From contig JAXRKP010000046.1 of assembly GCA_037039925.1 (NCBI GenBank), positions 480,001 through 544,000 of the forward strand: a stretch of 64,000 nt of DNA, given 5' to 3'. How positions within the stretch are numbered: the stretch's first letter is position 1; each line of letters opens with the position of its first letter. Below, in pieces: positions 1-11,807 of the stretch. The position numbers and the translations under genes are program-made. Under the pieces are notes generated by a model. The model did not search any database. It was not told the origin of the DNA and saw nothing but the letters and a program-made list of their open reading frames with translations. The stretch is from Doris montereyensis (lineage: Eukaryota; Mollusca; Gastropoda; Nudibranchia; Dorididae).

Positions 1-897
1 TTTTGGAAATTAAGATAAATTTAGTTTATTCTTTTATATATTTTTTCACTAAAAGTTTTATTTTATTTTTATTTCATTGAATCATAACAAGTATGGCTTC
101 TTCACTAGGAATTTAGCAGAGTACAAAAACAAAATCAAATTAATTTTAAAATTCTTACAGAGCTTAAAACTATATATCCTGCACAATCTATAATAAAAGA
201 CATAGACAATGCAATTGAACACTTATGGCAACTGTGCAGTTACAAAAAAACCCAACAAAAAACGACAAAAATTCACAAAATGAAAAAAGAAAAATCCACT
301 GAACATGAAGTTTATAGTGACACACACAAGTCAGCTTGAGAACGTACAACTTTACCTAACATATGTCATGTAGATGACCCTATACTTGGACATGCGCCTG
401 TAATCAAAATCAGTAGACATTAACATCAAGTTTTCCTGTCTAGATATGTAGTTTTTAATTGAGAAGACCAAACACATTCCTTCTCCATAACTATTCACCA
501 AAAATATTTTTACAAAAATCTGAAACAAACTAAGACCTTTGTTGACAAGGCCATGAATAGATAAGTGAATAATTAATTAAAGAATTCCAAAAACACACGA
601 ATACATAACTTATCTAGTACAACATTAATGAGTATATATAATGCTGTGTGTATAGATGTGTGAGTGTGTGTGTGTGTGTGTATACATATCTATATAGGTA
701 ACTAAATGAAGGTCAATCTCTCTCAAGAACCATACTTTTTACACTTCTAGCAAAGCCTGTCGCCCAAATGTTGCTATAGCCAATGGTGGGATTCCACCTT
801 GATGATTACAGTCCATTAAAATGAAAGATGGGGGGAAAAATAGTCATCAGAGAGAATGACAACATTCTACCCGTCTTCTGTTTTTAAAAAAATGGAA
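1..897. other. AT-rich non-coding sequence
   Basis: No coding potential or recognisable element was found. A short TG/TA microsatellite lies at about 645-682. The missing last exons of the GPR155 gene could lie to the left of this window. Confidence 0.5.
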
Positions 898-898
898 T

Positions 899-1190
899 CA
901 TAATGTTGTCATTCTCATAATGTTGTCATTCTCATAATGTTGTCACTCTCATAATGTTGTCATTATCTATAATGTTGTCATTCTCATAATATTGCCATTC
1001 TCATAATGTTGTCATTATCTATAATGTTGTCATTCTCATAATGTTGTTATTCTCATAATGTTGTCATTATCTATAATGTTGTCATTCTCATAATGTTCTC
1101 ATTCTTATAATGTTGCCATTCTCATAGTATTCACATTCTTATATGTTGTCATTCTCATTATGTTCTCATTCTTATAATGTTGTCATTTTC
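899..1190. repeat. 17-18 bp minisatellite
   Basis: About 16 imperfect copies of a unit reading ataatgttgtcattctc. Variants include 'attatct' for 'attctc' and 'ttctcattctt' for 'ttgtcattctc'. It ends near 1190 and the sequence becomes unique. Confidence 0.9.
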
Positions 1191-2422
1191 AACTGAGAAC
1201 ATGTTTAGGTTCTTTTGGAATGACACAGTACATAAGTACAGTACTACAAAAGTTTCATGCGTACAGAACAGGCCTGCACTTGAGGAAACTATATTTATTA
1301 ATCCCTATATCAGCCATCAGGAAAAAAAACAACCCAAAAACATACCCCATGCGATGCTATTTTGCAAAGCCTAAATAATTTGAAACTAAAATACAATAAA
1401 TTCACCTTTGAAACCTCTGCGAATCGCCTTTCTTTAGACGAAAAATAACAAAGCGAAATAACATCCCAAGATAAAATAAACCCTCCTCCCTTCCCTCTTC
1501 CCTTAATAATCAAAGTGATAGTTTCAAAGCCTGAAAAACAAAATAGGAATGAGAATGAAATAAGTGATGCATATAACTTCTACATTGGCGCGGTGCTTTC
1601 CGGCATCTAGCTGGGATGTGCACGGACCTGATAACACCCGCCTTAGGGTGAATATTTTTTTCAAAATGCACTTTTTTGTATCAACTTAAAGCCCAATGTG
1701 TTCTTAGCATTTTAAACATTATTTGGTGAAGATTGAAGATTAGTCAAAGTTTGGACGAAGTTACAAATTTATTTGTGAAAAGAATACCAAGAATGCAGGA
1801 ACCTCTTTTTGAGAAAACTGTGTTCAAAGTTTTTCTTTGTTTCAGATTTCCAGCTATGTGCTAAAAAATACCTTTTAAACGCATTTTTAAGCACTTTCTG
1901 GGCAAAATATTTCATCAGGGTATTCATAAAAGCTTAATTTAACTGAAAATACAAAGAACTCAACTTTCATGAAAATTGACCTCTGCTCACATTTTCCCTG
2001 CTTCCTTTATCTTATGATGGGTTTTGTCAATTCCAAACACAAATTATTTTCTCTCCTCTCATCCATTTCCAAAATGGTGATGTTACAAGTGATAAAGCTG
2101 AGAAGAAACTTTCTAAAGGGAAAGGGGAGGTGGTGTTTTCATTTCTGAATTTTTATGGGTGACATTTCAAACAAAACAGCTTGGTTATCAACCTAATGTC
2201 CCTGATGAAAATCTGCCAAAAAACTGAGTTTCAAAGTCTTGTGATCATCGTTTTAGTATTGAGAGTTAAGTCTTTTATTAATATTTTTAAGTATGGAAAG
2301 TAGAAAGCAAACTTTTGTCTATTTCAAGGTTCTCAAACCTTGTGATGACTCCAGACTCCTCCCCTCCCCCCCCAATGATCCTATAGCCCCCTCCACTTGA
2401 CAGTAAAAAAAAATCTGTTGTT
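1191..2422. other. Unique AT-rich sequence, no gene seen
   Basis: No homology was recognised on either strand. A minus-strand segment at 1560-1640 was examined as a possible GPR155 terminal exon and not accepted. Short C-runs occur near 2360. Confidence 0.4.
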
Positions 2423-2668
2423 CCTTTAAGGCCATTATGGCCCATAGAGCTGGAGCTTATCCCGATTTCTATAGTGTGAAAGGAACAGGTGATAATTTTC
2501 ACCTCCAGGACAGGATGCAGGTATTAACTCCCAATCTATTGATTGTGCCCCGTTTGCACTCGGGTCGAGTGAGAAAATGCATTATGGTGGGCCTAGCTTT
2601 GATAGGAGGATTCAAACCCGAGACCTCATAATCCCAAACCAGGCAGTCTGCCACTCAGCCACCACACC
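2423..2668 (-). mobile_element. SINE-B copy, tRNA-derived
   Basis: On the minus strand the right end reads as a tRNA-like head: a GGCTGAGTGGCAGACTGCC A-box region, then a B-box-like ggtttgaatcc. The body (clipped words such as 'gcttatcccgatttctata' and 'cacctccaggacaggatg') is shared with copies at 5.6, 48.4, 49.7 and 58.9 kb. Assignment to tRNA-derived SINEs rests on the A/B box arrangement and the dispersed copies. The family name is mine. Confidence 0.75.
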
Positions 2669-3480
2669 TTACCCCCAGTTAAGAATCCTTGATCTATTCT
2701 ATGTGGAGGATTCAGTCAAAGTTATTGTTATTGTTATGATCAAACATTTCTGTAGGCAATTTAGACTACTTCAAGTACTTTCCTTGGACAATTTGACTCA
2801 TAACTCTAACTCAGTTAATAGTAAATAAAATATGCCAGTTGTTATGAGAAATGTTAAAGAAACAATGTAAGTAGAAATATTATATTATGTCTATGTGAAG
2901 GAGCAAAGATTTACATATGTGATGTTTAGTCTTAGGACATATTTCCCGCTATGAAGATGAAATCTGTTTTTATCTTCGAGTCACAGAAAAACCTTCAATT
3001 TTTTTGTTTCAGTAAGAAGACAATAGAAATATTAACATGTCTATAGGAATATGCAGTACACGCAGTTCAAAACATAAATCCTAAATAAAGAACCTGAGGT
3101 ATCCATGCACACCATCTTTGCTGATTGAACTCGGGTGTTTTGTAACAGGTAAAAGTTGAAAATTCAAAGAACCGTTTCGGTGTATGCATCATCAGCAAAC
3201 CATATGCACTATGAAAACGACCCGAAAAAAGAGGAGCTGTAAGTAAAAAAGCTAAATTACCAGGATTGGTGAACCCTGGAAGCGGACAGGAAGAAGTTGA
3301 AGGGAGTGTGCGTTAAAAGTAGAAGGCACATCTCCCAAAGATGGAGTGATCGGATCATTCAATCATCCGCCGCACACAAATAATGTTATTCGACATTGAG
3401 TGACATGACAAACTGACTAAAAAAAGGAGGCAAAATAGAAAAAAAAAAAGAAAGAAAAAGATATGCTTTGAGAGAGCAGG
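2669..3480. other. Unique non-coding sequence
   Basis: AT-rich, with no ORF of interest and no recognised repeat. An A-rich stretch precedes the array that starts near 3481. Confidence 0.4.
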
Positions 3481-4760
3481 GTGGTGGTTATCGGGTGCCA
3501 CACATATTCCTTGTGGTTATACCTAAAATATCAGGCTATTGGGTGCTGCACATATTCCTTGTGGTTATACCCAAAATATCAGGTTATTGGGTGCACATAC
3601 ACATATCGCTTGTGGTTATACCTAAAATATCAGGTTATTGGGTGCCACACATATCGCTTGTGGTTATACCTAAAATATCAGGTTATTGGGTGTCGCACAT
3701 ATCCCTAGTGGTTATACCCAAAATATCAGGCTATTGGGTGCTGCAATATATTCCTTTTGTGGTTATACCCAAAATATCAGGTTATCATTCGCACATATCC
3801 CTTGTGGTTATTAAAATATCAGGTTATTGGGTGCTGCACATATCCCAGGTAAAGAGTTGATGAGACAGATCCCTTGTGGTTATATGCAAAATATTTATAC
3901 GTAAATACAAAAGACGGAAAAATATCCCTTGTGGTTATACCCAAAATATCAGGTTATTGGGTGCTGCACATATCCCAGTGGTTATAGAAAATATCAGGTC
4001 TGGTGCAAATCCATATCCCTTGTGGTTATACCTAAAATATCAGGCTAAACATATCCCTTTGTGGTTATACCTAAAGAATATCAGTTTTCTTCAGGTGCAT
4101 ATCCCTTTGTGGACCTAAAATATCATATCGGGAAAGTTGCCACAATATTCCGTACCCAAGTCCAAATGCCGGATGTTTTGAGTTATAAATAAAATATCAG
4201 GTTATCAGGTGCCACCCATATCCCTTTGGTTATATCTATTTTCAGGTTATCAGACATATTCCTTGTGGTTATACCCAAAATATCAGGTTAACAGGGCCAC
4301 ACCCATATCCTCATATGGTTATAAAATATGGGTTATTGGGTTCTTATCCCTAGTGGTTATACCCCAACTTAATGAAGCATATCTAATATACCTAAAATAT
4401 CAGGTTATTGGGTGCCACAATATCCCTTGTGGTTATAAAAATATCAGGTGGTTATCCCTAGTGGTTATACCTTATCAGGTTATTTGCCACACTTTCCCTT
4501 GTCATTATACCCAAAATATCAGGTTATTTTAAAATCGCTTGGGTTATACCTAAAATATCAGGTTATCAGGTGCCACCCATATCCCTAGTGGTTATACCTA
4601 AAATATCAGGTTATTGGGTGCCACCCATATCCCTAGTGGTTATACCTAAAATATCAGGTTATTGGGGCCACACATATTCCTTGTGGTTATACCCAAAATA
4701 TCTTAAATCTTGTGGTTATACCTAAAATATCAGGTTATTGGGTGCTAACATATCCCTTTA
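3481..4760. repeat. ~48-bp minisatellite with embedded flank fragments
   Basis: Degenerate units share 'cttgtggttatacc', 'aaaatatcaggttattggg' and 'ccacacatatccc'. The array is irregular. Pieces of the unique right flank appear inside it in the same order: aggtaaagagttgatgagac at 3847 and 4762, tacgtaaatacaaaagacgg at 3898 and 4794, 'gtccaaat..cggatgttttgag' near 4160 and 4987, and 'aacttaatgaagcata' near 4366 and 5152. The long ORFs across it are repeat translations. Confidence 0.85.
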
Positions 4761-5629
4761 AGGTAAAGAGTTGATGAGACAGATACAATTGATACGTAAA
4801 TACAAAAGACGGAAGTAAAAAAGCCAAACCAAAACTGACCTGCGCATCAGAGGAGAGAAGACGAGTCTGGTGTCAAACCCAAATACGGTTAAAATCAGGA
4901 AACCCTGGAGATAAAGACATACAAGTTTTCTTTCTATACGGCAATTTGTGACACAAAACATTTCAATGGTGAAAACAAACATCACAAGTCCAAATTCGGA
5001 TGTTTTGAGAAAATAAAATAAAAATGATGCTACGTTTTTTTTAATCTATTTTCACAGACATACGGGGTTTCCATGTCAAAATCTAGACCCAACAGTGATA
5101 CACGAATTGCTCATATGAATAGTCCTATTGGTTCTTGTGCCAGGAATCTCAACTTAATGAAGCATAGAGGCTTCCTAATATTTAAAAAAAGAAAAAAAAA
5201 GGTGTTACTAATTTTAGATTTACATGATTTGGGTCAAAGCAAGTGAGATTTTAAATGGGATTTTATGTAAATTCATACATTTTATCTTAATATATGGAAT
5301 AGTTAGTTTTCCCATCTTAAATCTAATTCATCTAATCAGTACTAACAAAATAGGTAAAAACTAATCACCTCCCCCTCCCCCCTCCCCCAACTCTCATCCA
5401 CCCCCATCCCTAACATACACGTGGATGAGATGCATTACTTACCTGTCCATAATTCAAAACAACATCTAAGAATTCAATTTCCACAAATATGCCAGAAACA
5501 GTATTATGCAGCAGTTTCCATGTACACAGAAACACACCCTGAAAGTCCGAGGCAAAGAAAATTTGAAAACAAAACAAATTTTATGAAGACAGGGGCAAAG
5601 AAAATAATTGAAAAGATCAAAACAAATCT
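4761..5629. other. Unique sequence flanking the 48-bp array
   Basis: Holds the intact version of fragments that recur inside the array to its left. A C-rich tract lies at about 5368-5410. No coding sequence was recognised. Confidence 0.5.
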
Positions 5630-6053
5630 TATAATCTTATCCCAGTTTCTATAGCATGACGCAAGAACAGTGTTTAAAAATCACCTCCTGGTCAAGTTTG
5701 TTACTCCCAAGCCAGTGTTTAAAAATCACCTCCTGGCCAAGTTTGTTACTCCCAAGCCAGTGTTTAAAAATCACCTCCTGGCCAAGTTTGTTACTCCCAA
5801 GCCAGTGTTTAAAAATCACCTCCTGGCCAAGTTTGTTACTCCCAAGTTTGCCAGTGTTTAAAAATCACCTCCTGGCCAGGTTTGTTACTCCCAAGCCAGT
5901 GTTTGTATCCATTTTCACCTGAGTCCAGTGGGGACAATGTGTGTTAAGTGTCTTTCCCAAGGAACACAATGTCGGAATAAGCTTTTCTAGGATTCAAACC
6001 TGGGACCATGATCCCAAGTCTGGCAGTCTAACCACTCGGCCATCCATGCCACA
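5630..6053 (-). mobile_element. SINE-B copy with internal tandem expansion
   Basis: The left end (cttatcccagtttctata near 5637) and the right end match SINE-B. On the minus strand the head is a clear tRNA-like sequence: ggccgagtggttagactgcc, then B-box ggtttgaatcc. The middle of the element is amplified into the 45-bp array at 5655-5905. The sequence between the array and the head (cacctgagtcc, gtgttaagtgtctttccc) matches the normal SINE-B body. Confidence 0.8.
5655..5905. repeat. ~45-bp array inside SINE-B
   Basis: About six nearly identical copies, each containing aaaaatcacctcctggccaa and gtttgttactcccaagccag. The corresponding single-copy part of other SINE-B copies reads 'aatcatctcctggataggac..cgcag.tttt.ctccca.gctaatg', so the unit is an amplified internal piece of the SINE. 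Confidence 0.85.
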
Positions 6054-6232
6054 TAAAGTGGTATGTCTAGAAAAAAACAGGGCTCTTCTCCTGATTACAC
6101 TCCAACACGGAGAAAGAGATCTTTATTTTCTCTTCTTTGAATATCAGGGGTGAACGCTCTCATACAAATTTTGCCTGCATAGGAAAAGCTCTCCAGAGCA
6201 GCATAATAACTGAGAGAAGGCTTAAATGTTAT

Positions 6233-6237
<5 letters not shown>

Positions 6238-6317
<80 letters not shown>

Positions 6318-6326
6318 CAGAGAGAC

Positions 6327-6392
<66 letters not shown>
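6238..6392. repeat. (GA)n and (GACA)n microsatellite
   Basis: Pure GA from about 6238 to 6298, then GACA-type units to about 6365, then GA again. Confidence 0.95.
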
Positions 6393-6397
<5 letters not shown>

Positions 6398-6619
6398 TGA
6401 GAAGAAAAAGTAAAAAAAATTGTTTACGCAGCCTCTAAAAGAAGGGGAAAAAATAAGTAAAAGAGAAGAAAATACCCCCCCCCTCCTCTCAAATCCGCCA
6501 TAAAAACAAACACAAAAAATGTCAACGATTGATTTAAATCTCTGAAAGAAAATTAAAACTAACTACCTAACTAAGGACTCACAAAGGATAAAGAAAATTA
6601 AAACTAACTAAGGACTCAC

Positions 6620-6948
6620 AAAAAAATAAAGAAAACGACAGAAGCAGCAAGAGGATGAGGTGATGTCCCGTCTGGTACTCTTCGTGTTGAAGGTCTTGCT
6701 GGGTCTTCACTTCCTCTTCGTGAGGAGAAGGGGTCGTCTAAGGGGACGGTGGCGGCGTACGTCCTCAAACGGTCCATGCAGGAGGACGCTCCTCTGCGCT
6801 GCACTTTCCCAGAAGACAGGTGCGCTCTGAGAGGTTTTCCATCAGCGAGTTGCTGCTGTTACCATTGCTGATGCTGTCGCTGGTGGCACTAGCCGTCTCC
6901 GGTCTTGGTGACTCAGACCATCTGTCATCAAATCTTCAATGCTTCTTG
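6620..6948 (-). CDS. GPR155: GPR155 exon: cytoplasmic loop and following membrane segment
   Basis: Read right to left, the exon starts after acceptor cttcacag and ends at donor GTGAGT (6614-6619). It encodes a polar serine/asparagine-rich linker and then EEYQTGHHLILLLLLSFSLF. That matches the order in vertebrate GPR155, where a long variable loop is followed by a glutamate/glutamine stretch and a membrane helix. The entering phase (1) fits the previous exon. At least three frame changes are needed to read it: near 6930, about 6780-6795, and at the G-run 6730-6733. Because the loop is poorly conserved, the exact protein there is uncertain. A short copy of the donor region (aggactcacaaa..ataaag) lies just left, at about 6573-6590. 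The DEP domain expected downstream was not found. Confidence 0.7.
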
Positions 6949-7000
6949 CTGTGAAGTGAAAGATACAATGATGCTTCAGCAAAGGAACTTTCCATTAGGT

Positions 7001-7189
7001 GAATAGTATGGGAAATGGTAGTGACAATTCAATAAGCATGGGAAATTGTAATAATAATTAAAATAGATGGGAAATGATAATAATAGTTCAAATAGTATGG
7101 GAAATGGTAGCACTGTCAAATAGTCTGGGAAATGGTAGCAATAACTCAAATAGTATGGGAAATGGTAGCAATAATTGAAACAGTATGGG
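7001..7189. repeat. ~32-bp minisatellite
   Basis: Six or seven imperfect copies of 'aatagtatgggaaatggtag' plus 'caataattca', in a GPR155 intron. Confidence 0.85.
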
Positions 7190-7714
7190 CATTTATTAGG
7201 ATTACAAATTTGACTGATTCTTGTTTTATTTGTTGTATGTTCTTTAAAAATTGTTTTCTTTAAACTAATCCATTACTATTTCTTTATCTACGTTATTGAT
7301 ATTATTATATTATTGTGCTATGTTGTGCAATGTGTAGTAGTGTGCTGTTAGTGAACATTGATACTGGTATGGTAGTCAGTGAGGGCGAGCTCAAAGAGGG
7401 GGGGTATGTTCGTTAAGGCATGGGTGTTTATTAGGAAGAAAACAGTAACTTGCTGTTTATCTTGTTTCAAAGCTGATCTGCAAGCTTGTGGAGATAAAAC
7501 TTGGCTTATCTTTTGTTCTTTCATCAAATAATACAGTCTCCCAACTAAGTTCACAAAAAATCTATCATTGCAATATCAGTAACACTGATAAAAAGACAAG
7601 AAAAACGTTAACAAAAATCAAAATAATTCCCCACCAAAAAGAAAAAAAAAAAAGGCGTACTAATCTTTTAGTGCAAAATCTCCATTCATAATTATTACGG
7701 CATACAATCCATAC
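7190..7714. other. Intron sequence, nothing recognised
   Basis: AT-rich, no repeat family or coding match seen. It lies between two GPR155 exons. Confidence 0.4.
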
Positions 7715-7998
7715 CTCGTGTCATGGCAACAGTTTGAGCAGTCTTTTTCCTGTCAGGACTGGGAGTATCCTTTTTAACGGAGGAACTGGAATTGAACTCG
7801 GCTCCTTGGTCACAGTCAGTGGGACTGGCGCCACTAGCCCCGCACGTCGCTACCCGTTTGCTCTCCTTTGCTTTGCAGGTGCTTGTACTGAGAAGACGTG
7901 ACTGCGTGACTCCAGTGTCTTTCCGCCCTTTGCCAGAAAACTATGGAGACCACGGTCACCACCAAGCACAGAAGCAGAATCACCAGGGAAGCGATGGT
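7715..7998 (-). CDS. GPR155: GPR155 exon: membrane helix and start of long loop
   Basis: Acceptor ccgacag precedes 7998 and donor GTATGG follows 7715. The exon begins with a strongly hydrophobic helix, IASLVILLLCLVVTVVSIVF. It corresponds to the vertebrate GPR155 helix that precedes the long variable cytoplasmic loop. A polar serine/lysine-rich loop follows. The first frame stops at a TAG beside the run of four C at 7838-7841. One base change there reopens the frame through to the donor, ending in phase 1 as the next exon requires. The loop itself is not conserved enough to verify residue by residue. The plus-strand ORF over this stretch is an antisense shadow. Confidence 0.75.
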
Positions 7999-8159
7999 CT
8001 GTCGGAATTCAACAAATGAAGTTTAAAAAGAAAAGAAAAAAGGTTGGTAAAACCAGCCCCCAACTCTTTGTGCAAGCAAGATGAAAAACAAGACAAAAAC
8101 TGCCAAAGAAAAGTAAAAACTAGGCTCAAAGAAAAGTATTGATTCCATTGTAGGCTCAA

Positions 8160-8723
8160 TTCCATTTGATTTTGATTCCATTGATTTGATTCCATTCATT
8201 TGATTTGATTCCATTTCATTTGATTTGATTCGATTTCATTTGATTTGATTTGATTCCATTTGATTTGATTTGATTCCATTCCATTTGATTTGATTTGATT
8301 TGATTCCATTTGATTTGATTTGATTCCATTTGATTTGATTTGATTCCATTTGATTTGATTTGATTCCATTTGATTTGATTTGATTCCATTTGATTTGATT
8401 CCATTTCATTTGATTGATTCCATTTGATTTGATTTGATTTGATTCCATTTCATTTGATTTGATTTGATTCCATTTGATTTGATTTGATTCCATTTGATTT
8501 GATTTGATTCCATTTGATTTGATTTGATTCCATTTCATTTTTGATTTGATTCCATTTGATTTGATTTGATTCCATTTGATTCCATTTGATTTGATTGATT
8601 CCATTTGATTTGATTCGATTCCATTTGATTTGATTTGATTCCATTTGATTTGATTCGATTCCATTTGATTTGATTTGATTCCATTTGATTTGATTTGATT
8701 CCGTTTGATTTGATTTGATTCCA
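8160..8723. repeat. 16-bp GATTTGATTTGATTCC array, expanded SINE-A tail
   Basis: About 35 units of gatttgatttgattcc with variants. It directly abuts the body of a SINE-A copy at 8724. Other SINE-A copies end here in a short 'gatttgatttgatttacccac' tail, so the array looks like an amplified tail. Antisense ORFs of 62-162 aa are repeat translations (NQIKSNGIKS). Confidence 0.85.
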
Positions 8724-8967
8724 TCTGGACTGGACTGCTCTATAACAGCCAAGGGATCTTGAACGTGCACATCGTTATCATCTGCACACTGGACCTCCTT
8801 TTTTGTCTTCCATCTCCAATGGGACTAGTTATCTATCCACCTACTTGGACCAGGGGTTAAATCTTGCTTGAAAAAAATTAAGAAAATGTTTCAACCGTTG
8901 GCGGGATTCTAACTCACTATCTTTAAGTTGAGAGGCTGACACCTTGCCTCTGGACTACAGAGTCCCC
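8724..8967 (-). mobile_element. SINE-A copy, body and head
   Basis: Shares the SINE-A words agccaagggatctt, gacctcctttttt, 'caatgggacta', gtttcaaccgttggcggg, and a tRNA-like head ending ctctggactacagagtcccc. The segment that would carry 'acccacatccacaactaagg' is replaced by the expanded tail array. Confidence 0.8.
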
Positions 8968-9156
8968 CTGTAAGTAGACTAAATAAGGAAGAAATTAGAT
9001 GGAAGAGAAATAGACGGAAAGCAATTTAGCATCTTTACAAGCGGCATAACTATGATATAACGATGAGAACAATGAAGTTAAGAGTGGAGAAGGATTCATT
9101 AAACAGTTAAACAAAAAATGTTAAAATTTAAAATAAAAAAACAAAAAACCCCACAA

Positions 9157-9620
9157 ATTCATTACATTAACGAGCATATTTCATTACAATAGGGAACATA
9201 TTTCATTACATTAGGGAGCATACTTCATTTCATTAGAGAGAATATTTCATTATATTAGTGAGCATATTCATTACATTAGGGAGCATATGTCATTATATTA
9301 GATAGTATGTTTCATTACTTTAGGGAGCATATTTCATTACATTGGGGAGGATGTTTCATTACATTAGGGAGAATATTTCCTTACATTAGGGAGCATAAAG
9401 CATATTTCCTTACATTAGGGAGTATAGAGCATATTTCCTTACATAACGGAGCATAGGGCATATTTCTGTACAGTAGGGGGCATATTTCATTACGTTAGGG
9501 AGCATATTTCATTACATTAAGGAGCATATTTCATTACATTAGGGAGCATATTTCATTACATTAGGGAGCATAGAGCATATTTCCTTACATTAGGAAGCAT
9601 ATTTCCTTACATTAGGATGT
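9157..9620. repeat. ~22-bp minisatellite
   Basis: About 20 copies of 'attacattagggagcatatt' with 'tc'. Some units have an inserted 'agagcat'. Intronic. Confidence 0.9.
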
Positions 9621-9753
9621 GACTGGTTTAAGACATAAAAAATAGGAGAGACCATAAAGACCTTATTGGCAGACCAATGTTACTATAGCCTTTCCCTGTG
9701 ATATAGCTATAGTAGACTAAAGGTTTTGTTTGAATCAATTTCGGCTTTTGGCA

Positions 9754-10872
9754 TTACTTTGTTTTCAACTAACCTGAAGATTACTTTGTTTTAAACTAAC
9801 CTGAAGATTGCTTTGTTTTCAACTAACCTGAAGATTGCTTTGTTTTAAACTAACCTGAAGATTGCTTTGTTTTAAACTAACCTGAAGATTGCTTTGTTTT
9901 AAACTAACCTGAAGATTGCTTTGTTTTAAACTAACCTGAAAATTACTTTGTTTTAAACTAACCTGAAAATTACTTTGTTTTAAACTAACCTGAAAATTAC
10001 TTTGTTTTAAACTAACCTGAAGATTACTTTGTTTTAAACTAACCTGAAGATTATTTTGTTTTCAAATAACCTGAAGATTGCTCTGTTTTAAACTAACCTG
10101 AAGATTACTTTGTTTTAAACTAACCTGAAGATTGCTTTGTTTTAAACTAACCTGAAGATTGCTTTGTTTTAAACTAACCTGAAGATTGCTTTGTTTTAAA
10201 CTAACCTGAAGATTGCTTTGTTTTAAACTAACCTGAAGATTGCTTTGTTTTAAACTAACCTGAAGATTGCTTTGTTTTCAACTAACCTGAAGATTGCTTT
10301 GTTTTCAACTAACCTGAAGATTGCTTTGTTTTTAAACTAACTAACCTGAAGATTGCTTTGTTTTAAACTAACCTGAAGATTGCTTTGTTTTAAACTAACC
10401 TGAAAAATTACTGATGATTTTGTTTTAAACTAACCTGAAGATTACTTTGTTTTAAACTAACCTGATAATTACTTTGTTTTCAACTAACCTGAAGATTACT
10501 TTGTTTGAAACTAACCTGAATTGTCAATGTCATGGGAATTACTTTGTTTTAAACTATTGCCTGAAGTCTGAATTGCTTTGTTTTAAACTAACCTGAAAAT
10601 TTGCTTTCCTTTTCACATAACCTGAAAAAATTAAACTAACCTGAAGCTTTCTTTGTTTAAAACTAACCTCAAGTTTACTTTGTTTTCAAATGCAAGCCTG
10701 ATGAAAACTTTGGAATAAACTTAAGAAAGAAAGAATTTGCTGAAAATCTAACCTGTAGACCCTTTGTTTTCCCCCAAATTGCTAACCTGAAAATTACTTT
10801 GTTTTAAATAACTGAAGATTCAGCTTTGTTTTAAACTAACCAGATTACTTTGTTTTCAACTAACCTGAAGAT
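9754..10872. repeat. 27-bp minisatellite
   Basis: About 40 copies of 'tttgttttaaactaacctga' plus 'agattac' or 'agattgc'. It is regular to about 10510. After that, units are broken by foreign words that also occur further right, for example 'aatgcaagcc..a.aact..ggaataa' at 10689 and 11264, and 'cccccaaatt' at 10771 and 11349. Confidence 0.9.
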
Positions 10873-10984
10873 ATCTGTGGACAGGCATAAATAAATAACA
10901 AGAAAGTAAAAAAAAAAAAAGGTCCAATAATTCTGTCTCAACACCACCCATCATCTTTTGATAATCAATCTACACACAGTCACA

Positions 10985-11039
10985 GCTACACGGTGGGAAC
11001 CAATCATGAAGATCAGATCCTGTCACCACTATGGGAATC
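10985..11039 (-). CDS. GPR155: Possible GPR155 exon (GIPIVVTG)
   Basis: After acceptor atccccag, the minus strand reads G ATT CCC ATA GTG GTG ACA, giving GIPIVVTG. In vertebrate GPR155 a glycine-isoleucine-proline follows the tryptophan-glycine of the previous helix. The phase-2 end of the 11678-11807 exon joins it in frame as F-G-I-P. No convincing donor was found, so the low end is arbitrary. The match is short and could be chance. Confidence 0.35.
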
Positions 11040-11677
11040 CTGGGGATGGAACAAACATGCCACGAAGGTCATTTTACGCCCAGCCGATCAACAGGCAATT
11101 CTGAATGTCATATTTATTCACAATGCCCTACTCAGGAGCCCCTCTCCCCTTGTACCCCCCCAGACCTTACATCATGATATAATAATTAATAACAATTTTT
11201 AAAGCTAAATCCTTTAACAATAGGTCAAAACTTTGGTTCAAGTTTCTATTTTCTCTCATGGGAATGCAAGCCAAAACTGGGAATAACACTAGATAATAAA
11301 AGATAATTAATAATACAACAGAAAACAAATAGTACACTTAAGCTATTCCCCCAAATTGATTCAATGTCATTATGGCAGGTTCTCAAGCAAAAGGTTTTTT
11401 TATTCCTTTCAATAACTTCAGCCTTCAGCTGAAATATGGGATTTAACCTTCAGATTTGGTAGGGGCATCTGCTCCTAAAGAATTTAAAAATATCTGTGGA
11501 CAGGCATAAATAAATAACAAGAAAGTCAGCCAAAAAAAAAAAGTCGAAGTTTCATAATATGGCAATAGAAGAGCTGGAATTCTATCTCCAACACCACCCA
11601 TCCATCTTTTGATAATTCAAATGCTGTTCATGATCTACAACAGCTTTACACAGCTACACAGCTACACGGTGTTTTAC

Positions 11678-11807
11678 CCAAATCCAGCAAAGTACAACCA
11701 CATCTGGATGCGCAGGACAAAGCACAGGCTTGCGGACACGCAAAAAGCACAGCACCAACACTTGTAAGTCAACACCGAGCCGAGAAGACGCCCACCAGGA
11801 TCAGGAT
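11678..11807 (-). CDS. GPR155: Probable GPR155 exon: GPCR-like helices
   Basis: Acceptor cccgtttag precedes 11807 and donor GTAAAAC follows 11678. The exon starts ILILVGVFSA and ends SLCFVLRIQMWLYFAGFG. Vertebrate GPR155 has a comparable helix, a basic turn (RxQ) and a helix ending in G-W-G. The two halves are in different frames. One missing base beside 11771-11772 would join them. The exon that should precede it (a short helix and linker) was not found between 11.8 and 13.5 kb, so the assignment is weaker than for the permease exons. Confidence 0.5.

Noticed and set aside
1560..1640. Last GPR155 exon with DEP domain end
   Set aside because: The minus strand gives a GGVI-like tetrapeptide, but the rest does not match the DEP domain and a stop follows shortly.
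6616..6804. 62-aa ORF as a separate small gene
   Set aside because: It lies inside a GPR155 exon and is one of the frames split by indels.
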